Shown here: piece after piece, positions 1 through 4,746 of the stretch
Layout: every line of letters begins with the position of its first letter
Numbering within the stretch: position 1 is the stretch's first letter
Assembly (NCBI GenBank): GCA_964533785.1
Contig: CAZHNG010000342.1
Location: forward strand, 1-7,242
Direction of reading: 5' to 3'
From: JANQRV01 sp964533785
GTDB taxonomy: Bacteria > Bacteroidota > Bacteroidia > Chitinophagales > Saprospiraceae
Length of the DNA stretch: 7,242 nucleotides
Notes under the pieces: model-generated
Database searches by the model: none
What the model was told of the DNA's origin: nothing
What the model saw: only the letters and a program-made list of their open reading frames with translations
Made by a program: the position numbers and the translations under genes

Positions 1-4
1 GGTC

Positions 5-721
5 ATGAGCCCGCAGATCAATTGGTGGTGGTACCAAAGATATCCGCCTAAATTAGATCCAACCGTCAGTCAGTTATTTGGACGCCATAATTTATATTAT
101 CAACACTTGTCCTTAAAGAACAAAGAAAGATTCAGAGTTAGAGTTGCGCTTTTTATGATCGCCAATGACTTTAGCGATCAAGGCGGCAATAAGGTGCCAG
201 AAGATATAAAAGGAATGATCGCCGGCAGTGCCGTCATGCTAAAGTTTGGCTTCGAAGATTTTTTGTACAAAAACTTTGAAAAAATAATTGTATACCCCAA
301 ACCTTTTCCTTCTCCTCAGTACCCAAGGAGTTTTCATGCATCCGAAATTTACGCTGAAGACGGCGTTACGCTTTTTTCAGCTCAACAAATTGCCCAAGCC
401 TTCTTTAAGCCCAGGCAATACTTTGATTTAGCCATGTATGAATACGCAAAAGTTTTCATTATTACTCAAAAAGAATCAAACTTTCCAAAAATCGAACCGG
501 ATTGGGTGGAAAAACTGGAAAACATAAGCGGTATTGGGATCAATACCATTAGCCAATACATCAACTTACCCGTCCAGTATTTAAATCACCAGGCCATTGG
601 CATTCATCATTTCTTTTACTTTCCCGACAATTTTAAAAGAGTACTGCCTGATCTATATGGCGCTTACAAAGGAATTTTTTTGCAAGACCCCAGCCAGGGT
701 TCCGACCCTATCAACCTGTGA
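5..721 (+). CDS. MtfA-like (M90-type) peptidase homologue, probably inactive; start uncertain
   Basis: The 238-residue product resembles the MtfA/zinc-dependent peptidase family of Bacteroidota. Seen: a YYQHLS...KERFRVRV segment (residues 31-47), an 'AGSAVMLKFGFEDF' core (about 73-86), a 'KIIVYPKPF' strand (93-101), and a C-terminal FFYFPDNFKRVLPDLY stretch (about 203-218). In active relatives the central motif is HEFxH. Here the aligned position reads Y145-E146-Y147-A148-K149, so both zinc-binding histidines are gone. The downstream glutamate expected before 'HFF' is apparently a histidine (H201). The protein is therefore probably a pseudoenzyme, or a binding protein that kept the fold. The reading frame is open to the left edge and family members often begin with a membrane helix, so the true start may lie outside the window; the ATG at base 5 is only the first one visible. 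The family call is from recalled motifs, moderately sure; loss of HExxH is read directly. Confidence 0.62.
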   Translation: MSPQINWWWYQRYPPKLDPTVSQLFGRHNLYYQHLSLKNKERFRVRVALFMIANDFSDQGGNKVPEDIKGMIAGSAVMLKFGFEDFLYKNFEKIIVYPKPFPSPQYPRSFHASEIYAEDGVTLFSAQQIAQAFFKPRQYFDLAMYEYAKVFIITQKESNFPKIEPDWVEKLENISGIGINTISQYINLPVQYLNHQAIGIHHFFYFPDNFKRVLPDLYGAYKGIFLQDPSQGSDPINL

Positions 722-1134
722 AAAAACCGTGGAAAGTCGAGTGGAAAACCAACGAGTTATTCAACTCGGTGTGAAAAAACAAATTTCACTTACAGTCACG
801 CCTTCTGAAATAGTGGATAAAAGATAATTTTTCTACAGAAAAAATCTGAAATTGACATGCCCCGCGTTTAAAAGTTATTCCGTGTAAAATAATTGTCAAT
901 CATGTTAAAAATTTCATACAACTCAGAAAATCAATTGTTCCTACTGTGAATGTGATGTGAATAACAATTGAAATACAGTTTACTTTTAATTAACCTAAAA
1001 TTAACAAGAAAACTTATCCACGAATTAACAGCCCTAATGATAGGTGGTTTTAAAATTTATTAATAATAAAATCATCATTAAAGGAAGGAAGAAATGTGGA
1101 AAAGGGATTTTAGGTACTTTAAATTTTATGGCTT
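722..1134. other. AT-rich intergenic region with DnaA-box-like cluster (possible oriC or DnaA-regulated region)
   Basis: This 413-base gap has no convincing long gene. Three 9-mers match TTWTNCACA exactly, all on the minus strand: 770-778 (TTTTTCACA), 956-964 (TTATTCACA) and 1095-1103 (TTTTCCACA). One-mismatch copies lie at 740-748, 812-820 and 881-889 (minus) and at 1014-1022 (TTATCCACG, plus). A very AT-rich stretch, a possible unwinding element, occupies about 1047-1081. A hairpin CGAGTT/AACTCG lies at 753-768 and a 9-bp inverted repeat at 931-939/963-971. Such a layout is typical of bacterial origins, but exact matches also occur outside the gap (1970-1978 inside ctaA, 2243-2251), so the call is tentative. 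The region must also contain the ctaA promoter; no clear TAnnTTTG element was found. Confidence 0.3.
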
Positions 1135-1150
1135 ATGGATGTTTCGGTGA
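1094..1150 (+). other. Possible 18-codon leader peptide overlapping the ctaA start
   Basis: An ATG at 1094 follows a purine-rich AAGGAAGGAAGA stretch, the best Shine-Dalgarno-like sequence seen in the window. It opens a frame MWKRDFRYFKFYGLWMFR that stops at 1148-1150, overlapping the first codons of ctaA in another frame. The overlap would permit translational coupling. The same site also contains a DnaA-box-like 9-mer, so the sequence may be conserved for a different reason. No homologue is recognised, and Bacteroidota seldom depend on Shine-Dalgarno sequences, so this is a weak candidate. Confidence 0.18.
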
Positions 1151-2238
1151 AAGAAAACAAAGTAGAGACCAAGCAAGATAATAGTACTCGTCAGCAGTAT
1201 TCAAAATGGATCAAGGCCTGGTTGATGATAGGGTTGATCATGGTATTTTTCCAGGTAGTTATTGGTGGTATTACCCGGTTAACGGGTTCGGGCCTATCTA
1301 TCACCAAGTGGGAAATCGTAACGGGTACCCTTCCTCCATTGAATGCTACTCAGTGGGAAGAAGCATTTGATTTATATAAGGCAACCCCGCAATACCAGAA
1401 AATAAACGAAGGCATGTCGATGGCCAGTTTTAAGTTCATCTATTTCTGGGAATATATCCACCGCTTGTGGGCCCGGTTGATGGGTTTTGTTTTCCTTATT
1501 CCATTTCTCATTTTCTGGAGCAGGGGTATGTTTGATAAAATGCTAAAAAAGCGTTTGGTAGTAGTGTTTTTTCTCGCGGCTGTAGTAGCTTCATTTGGTT
1601 GGATCATGGTGGCGAGTGGTTTGATCAATCGTCCTTGGGTCAATGCCTACAAATTAACTATGCACCTATCGCTTGCTTTAGTTTTGTATAGTTATTTATT
1701 TTGGACAGCTTTAAAAGTATTTTACCCCAAGGTGGTTCCATTTGCCGGTAAGTCTCTAAGAAGTTGGGGTATTGCCATCACTATGGTACTTGCTTTTCAG
1801 ATCATCTTAGGAGGGATCATGTCGGGAATGAAAGCAGGATTGAATTATCCTACCTGGCCGGCAATGGATGGCGGATACATACCAGGCATTCTCTTAAACA
1901 GCAGTATGTGGACTGCGGAAAACTTTGTAAATTACGATAGCAGTTCTTTCATGCCTGCTCTTATTCAGGTTTTCCACAGGAATGTAGCTTATTTGTTAAC
2001 TTTCCTCATCCTGGGATTTACCTATTTTTCTTTTCGGGCTAAGCCTACCAAATTGTTCAGGAATGGTGGATATATTCTGGTCACCCTATTAGTGGCTCAG
2101 GTAGCGCTGGGTATACTTACACTGGTGAACTGTGTTGGAAGTGTGCCCGTAAGTTTAGGCGTTTTACACCAGGCTTTTGCTTTGCTATTGCTTAGTTCAA
2201 TGTTATTTCAAGATTACCAACTAAAAGTTAGAAATTAA
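1135..2238 (+). CDS. ctaA: Heme A synthase, COX15/CtaA type
   Basis: This integral inner-membrane protein oxidises the C8 methyl group of heme O to a formyl group, giving heme A for aa3-type cytochrome c oxidase. The 367 residues show about eight hydrophobic segments (near 27-45, 113-128, 141-160, 174-195, 211-230, 281-299, 311-331, 343-358), as expected. Family hallmarks are GGITRLTGSGLSITKWE (44-60), TLPPLN (65-70) and FKFIYFWEYIHR (99-110). The four likely heme-ligand histidines are H109, H177, H281 and H345, one in each conserved context (EYIHR, MHLSL, FHRN, LHQAF). Only one cysteine (C333) is present, so the loop cysteine pair of Bacillus-type CtaA is absent, which fits the COX15 branch. 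The ATG at 1135 puts about 25 polar residues before the first helix and has no clear ribosome site of its own. Heme O synthase and oxidase subunit genes are not in the window, so the gene stands alone here. The family call is secure. Confidence 0.95.
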   Translation: MDVSVKENKVETKQDNSTRQQYSKWIKAWLMIGLIMVFFQVVIGGITRLTGSGLSITKWEIVTGTLPPLNATQWEEAFDLYKATPQYQKINEGMSMASFKFIYFWEYIHRLWARLMGFVFLIPFLIFWSRGMFDKMLKKRLVVVFFLAAVVASFGWIMVASGLINRPWVNAYKLTMHLSLALVLYSYLFWTALKVFYPKVVPFAGKSLRSWGIAITMVLAFQIILGGIMSGMKAGLNYPTWPAMDGGYIPGILLNSSMWTAENFVNYDSSSFMPALIQVFHRNVAYLLTFLILGFTYFSFRAKPTKLFRNGGYILVTLLVAQVALGILTLVNCVGSVPVSLGVLHQAFALLLLSSMLFQDYQLKVRN

Positions 2239-2241
2239 CAT

Positions 2242-2331
2242 ATGTGGAAAAGATTTGAGGAGGAAGTTTATTTGCTTTTATCCGTGTTTTTGGAAATTCC
2301 GATCTTGGGTTTTGCATTGATTATTCCGTAA
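2242..2331 (+). CDS. Possible 29-residue hydrophobic peptide downstream of ctaA
   Basis: Three bases after the ctaA stop, an ATG opens a 29-codon frame beginning MWKRFEEEVYLLLSVFLEIP and ending GFALIIP before TAA. The peptide has a short charged N-terminus and one hydrophobic stretch (about residues 9-29) that could be a single membrane helix. Its position suggests cotranslation with ctaA, and small single-helix proteins are known partners of respiratory complexes, but that link is inference only. The first eleven bases (ATGTGGAAAAG) repeat the sequence at 1094 upstream of ctaA. No homologue is recognised and no Shine-Dalgarno motif precedes it; it may be chance. Confidence 0.2.
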   Translation: MWKRFEEEVYLLLSVFLEIPILGFALIIP

Positions 2332-2345
2332 TTTTCCTTGTAAGA

Positions 2346-2924
2346 TCATTCTTTGTTGTAGAAAAAGTAGATAACCAACATCTTAGCCATTTTATCGGTG
2401 CGATTGTGAGGAACGTGTGGAATATTACCATTGTACAACAGGACATCACCTTTTTGTAAAGGGATGATCTCATCATCGATTTGGTAGTCAATTTCACCTT
2501 CAATGACGTACTTCAGCTCGTAAGCATCGGTTTGTACTTTTTTCCGTTTGGAGTTGGGAGCTATTTCTAGTATGACTACCTCAAGGGTAAAATTTTCAAA
2601 AGCCCTTTCTAGAATAAACTGGTAATTAAAGCCGTGCGCTTCAACTTCTTTTTTTATCGGGATGCAATCCTGGGCACTTTTGTGAATATATCGTTGGGGG
2701 GGTTCAAAATCAAGGTCTTTGAAAAACTCTTTCGGAGAAATACCCAAAGCTCTGACAATCGATAAAAAGACCGGAAGAGAAGGTAAAGTTCTCCCATTTT
2801 CAATTTTAGACAATAACCCTTTACTGATGTCTGCTTCTTTGGCCAGCGTGGTCAGTTTTTTTCCTGATTTCAACCGGATGGTTTTTATATTTTTCCCTAT
2901 TCCGGTCAGGATAAATTCATTCAT
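2346..2924 (-). CDS. XRE-family transcriptional regulator with C-terminal cupin domain
   Basis: This 192-residue DNA-binding regulator has two parts. An HTH_3/XRE domain spans about residues 9-66, with the recognition region 'LAKEADISKGLLSKIENGRT' (27-46). A cupin_2-like domain spans about 112-187, with YELKYVIEGEIDYQIDDE and the second motif GDVLLYNGNIPHVPHN (159-174). The usual HxH metal ligands of cupin motif 1 are absent, although E136 and H170 remain, so it may bind a small ligand without metal. Proteins of this build often repress or activate neighbouring genes for amine, amino-acid or related catabolism. The gene is divergent from the FAD oxidase at 3248, its likely target. The ATG at 2924 is chosen because it gives a normal family N-terminus; an in-frame GTG at 2987 would add 21 residues without a recognisable domain. 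The downstream gap to ctaA (convergent) shows no clear terminator. Confidence 0.88.
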   Translation of the reverse strand: MNEFILTGIGKNIKTIRLKSGKKLTTLAKEADISKGLLSKIENGRTLPSLPVFLSIVRALGISPKEFFKDLDFEPPQRYIHKSAQDCIPIKKEVEAHGFNYQFILERAFENFTLEVVILEIAPNSKRKKVQTDAYELKYVIEGEIDYQIDDEIIPLQKGDVLLYNGNIPHVPHNRTDKMAKMLVIYFFYNKE

Positions 2925-3247
2925 ATTTGAGAAATTGACTGATTTTTCTTCGAACGGTATGTGCTTCCCAATATAATAAATGTTCACTTTATGAAGAAAA
3001 TTGAGTATCTCCTTAATTTTGTTTACTAATAAGAAACGGATTTGTTTTTTTACAATTTTTTAATCTTCTCCTAACATTATATCGGAAGTTCTGGATTACT
3101 TTTGAATAGTAATTTGTTGAGTTGAATATTAATAAACAAAAAAGAGAGGCTAAAAAGAATGATTGAGTGAAGAATGCATCCGTTAAGAAATGGAGCTATA
3201 ATTTCAAGAAAATTGCTCCATACAGGCCTCAAAAAGAATTCAACACT
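2925..3247. other. Divergent intergenic control region between regulator and FAD oxidase
   Basis: This 323-base AT-rich stretch must hold both divergent promoters. The only well-supported signals are a TAnnTTTG element and the overlapping near-palindrome described at 3095-3133. A related half-site (TTACTAATAAG) begins at 3023, closer to the regulator. No TAnnTTTG-like element was found on the minus strand for the regulator. In-frame upstream extensions of both genes (GTG at 2987 on the minus strand, GTG at 3167 on the plus strand) encode no recognisable domain and are treated as untranslated. Confidence 0.45.
3095..3133 (+). promoter_or_regulatory. Predicted Bacteroidota -7 promoter element with overlapping operator-like palindrome
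   Basis: TACTTTTG at 3097-3104 matches the Bacteroidota -7 consensus TAnnTTTG. No good -33 TTG is seen 17-23 bases upstream, which suits a regulated promoter. Over the same bases lies the 19-mer ATTACTTTTGAATAGTAAT (3095-3113), a near-palindrome centred on G3104 with 8 of 9 pairs matching. Its right part, TTGAATAGTAAT (3102-3113), recurs as TTGAATATTAAT at 3122-3133, exactly 20 bases later with one change. A repressor bound here would block initiation. The divergent XRE-cupin protein is the obvious candidate. The leader to the ATG at 3248 would be about 135 bases. Confidence 0.42.
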
Positions 3248-4399
3248 ATGACTACAAGTCAGGAAGGCAAATACGATGTGGCAGTAGTAGGAGGTGGGAT
3301 TGTCGGGTTAGCCCTTGCATACACCGCTGCAAAGGCTAATTTTAAGGTTGCACTATTTGAACGAAATCCACAAGCCTCGGGAGCCTCTATTCGAAATTTT
3401 GGCATGATCTGGCCGATCGGGCAACCACATCAGACAATAGAAAGAGCATTGCGTTCACGTGAAATATGGTTGCAACTTGCCAAAGAAGCCGGTTTTTGGG
3501 CACGCTCCTTCGGATCTTTACACCTGGCTTATCATGAAGATGAATTGAATGTATTAGAAGAGTTTGTTAATACTGCCGATCCTGCATTATATCAGTGTTC
3601 TATGTTGACTCCTCTGGAGATTACCGAAAAAAGTAAAGTTGCTAATCCGATCGGTTTGGAAGGAGGTATGTGGAGCTCTACTGAAGTCAACATAGATCCG
3701 AGAGAAGCTATTATAAATTTACATCAATATCTAGCAGCGCAATTCCACGTTGACATTTTTTACAATACTGCGATATCTGCTATCGACGCTCCTGTAGTAT
3801 GCAGTGGAAAACGGCAGTGGAAAGCAGAACGGATTTTTGTATGCAGCGGAGCTGATTTTGAAACTTTGTTTCCTGAAGTGTTTATCCATTCAGGTATTAC
3901 CAAATGTAAATTACAGATGATGCGAACAGCTCCTCAGGATAAAAACTGGGAATTGGGCCCCAACCTGGCTGCTGGTCTGACTCTACAACACTACGCCTCA
4001 TTTGCTCACTGCGAAAGCTTACCTATTTTAAAAGAAAGACTCCAAAGAGAATTGCCTCAATATAACCAATGGGGGATACACGTACTTTTATCACAGACCC
4101 GTTTTGGAGAACTAACCATTGGAGATAGCCATGAATACGGGCTAACCTTTGACCCTTTCGATAAGATCGAGGTCAATGAATTAATATTAAAGTATCTCTA
4201 CCGGTTTGCCGTATTACCGAATAAGAAAATTGCTGAAACGTGGAACGGGGTATACCCTAAGTTAAGAGGCAAAACGGAATTTATTAAGAAAGTCCAAGAG
4301 AATGTCTTCATTGTAAATGCCCTGAGTGGAGCTGGGATGACCTTGTCTTTCGGGCTGGCGGAAGAGATCTTCACTGGTAAATATGTAATCAGTACATAA
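3248..4399 (+). CDS. FAD-dependent oxidoreductase of the aminophosphonate-associated DAO family (TIGR03364-like)
   Basis: A cytoplasmic flavoenzyme of the D-amino-acid oxidase (DAO, PF01266) superfamily, 383 residues. Seen: an N-terminal Rossmann motif YDVAVVGGGIVGLALA (9-24; GxGxxG at 15-20), E38 at the end of the second strand for the adenosine ribose, the distinctive GASIRNFGMIWPIGQP (45-60), GDSHEYG (292-298) and the C-terminal flavin-closing GAGMTLSFGLAEE (361-373). The ASxRNFGM and GDSHEYG signatures are those I know from the TIGR03364 clade, which often neighbours phosphonate catabolism genes and is proposed to deaminate oxidatively 2-aminoethylphosphonate-like compounds. No phosphonatase or phosphonate transporter is in this window, so the substrate is open; another primary or N-methyl amine is possible. 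The ATG at 3248 is preferred: the in-frame GTG at 3167 would add 27 residues before the flavin-binding strand, where the family normally starts. The divergent XRE-cupin gene probably regulates it. Confidence 0.85.
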   Translation: MTTSQEGKYDVAVVGGGIVGLALAYTAAKANFKVALFERNPQASGASIRNFGMIWPIGQPHQTIERALRSREIWLQLAKEAGFWARSFGSLHLAYHEDELNVLEEFVNTADPALYQCSMLTPLEITEKSKVANPIGLEGGMWSSTEVNIDPREAIINLHQYLAAQFHVDIFYNTAISAIDAPVVCSGKRQWKAERIFVCSGADFETLFPEVFIHSGITKCKLQMMRTAPQDKNWELGPNLAAGLTLQHYASFAHCESLPILKERLQRELPQYNQWGIHVLLSQTRFGELTIGDSHEYGLTFDPFDKIEVNELILKYLYRFAVLPNKKIAETWNGVYPKLRGKTEFIKKVQENVFIVNALSGAGMTLSFGLAEEIFTGKYVIST

Positions 4400-4428
4400 T
4401 CATTTTGAGGCTGGTAAGGATATAATGG

Positions 4429-4462
4429 AAAAAAGCCGGTATCATTTTTAGATGATGCCGGC
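4429..4462 (+). terminator. Strong intrinsic-terminator-like hairpin after the FAD oxidase
   Basis: An 11-bp stem GCCGGTATCAT (4435-4445) pairs with ATGATGCCGGC (4452-4462) around a six-base loop TTTTAG, with a single G-U pair. It begins 36 bases past the oxidase stop. Six A residues (4429-4434) precede it, while downstream is only the loosely T-rich CTAAACAATAATTATTT. The better U-tract would therefore be on the minus-strand transcript. It probably ends transcription of the oxidase, and may act in both directions. Confidence 0.55.
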
Positions 4463-4502
4463 CTAAACAATAATTATTTAATAACTAAAAGTTGCTAAAA
4501 TT

Positions 4503-4618
4503 ATGAAACTTTCCTTACGTAGGCAAAGGAAAGCATTGCATTTCAATGCTTTTTAACGTTGCTAACTGGTTCGTGTTTACTCACGACCCCAACTTTTGCT
4601 CAGAAAATGGTATTCTAA
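4503..4618 (+). pseudogene. Frameshifted remnant encoding a signal peptide
   Basis: An ATG at 4503 encodes MKLSLRRQRKALHFNAF and then stops in a run of five T residues (4550-4554). One added T would continue the frame as LTLLTGSCLLTTPTFAQKMVF, stopping at 4616-4618. Joined, these give a textbook Sec signal peptide: a basic n-region, a hydrophobic core and a TFA-Q cleavage site, followed by only a few mature residues. The best reading is the surviving 5' end of a lost gene for an exported protein (Bacteroidota outer-membrane receptors often start this way); the identity of the lost protein cannot be told. A competing explanation is a structural element: AAAGCATTG (4530-4538) and CAATGCTTT (4544-4552) form a 9-bp stem with a five-base loop ending in the T run, like a weak terminator. 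The frameshift could also be a sequencing error, although the composite frame would still end at once. Confidence 0.35.
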
Positions 4619-4746
4619 TTCAACTATCCGGAGAAATTAATCTGATGAGATGAGCTTCTGTAAAAGCATGGATACGGCACTTGATTGTTGTTTAATTATC
4701 CATGATATTGCTGCTGTATTGATCTAACCATCTCAGATTGTTGATT
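4619..4746 (+). other. Upstream region of dacB with an inverted repeat
   Basis: No gene is supported in this 128-base stretch. It holds a perfect 8-bp inverted repeat, CATGGATA (4667-4674) and TATCCATG (4697-4704), separated by 22 bases, about 40 bases upstream of the dacB ATG. It could be an operator or a leader hairpin. No TAnnTTTG promoter element was recognised, so the position of the dacB promoter is unknown. Confidence 0.3.

Noticed and set aside
753..768. Hairpin CGAGTT/AACTCG as a terminator for the MtfA-like gene
   Set aside because: The stem is only six pairs and is followed by GTGTGAAAAAAC, not by T residues, so intrinsic termination on the plus strand is unlikely.
597..827. Open frame of 76 codons overlapping the end of the MtfA-like gene
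   Set aside because: It begins inside the conserved C-terminal part of the MtfA-like gene in another frame, has no recognisable domain, and the MtfA-like protein already ends at a normal family position.
1440..1643. Minus-strand 67-codon frame inside ctaA
   Set aside because: It is antisense to conserved membrane segments of heme A synthase and shows no protein-like pattern.
2301..2347. GATCTT/AAGATC inverted repeat between ctaA and the regulator as a bidirectional terminator
   Set aside because: The arms are six bases with a loop of about 35 and no T run, too weak for an intrinsic terminator.
2719..2976. Plus-strand 85-codon frame opposite the regulator
   Set aside because: It is antisense to the helix-turn-helix coding region and shows no domain of its own.
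3167..3247. GTG-started N-terminal extension of the FAD oxidase
   Set aside because: The extra 27 residues precede the flavin-binding strand, match no known feature, and an ATG at 3248 gives the normal family start; the segment is treated as leader.
4546..4653. 35-codon frame MLFNVANWFVF... in the gap before dacB
   Set aside because: It overlaps the signal-peptide frames, lacks a signal or domain, and looks like a shadow of the more convincing composite frame.
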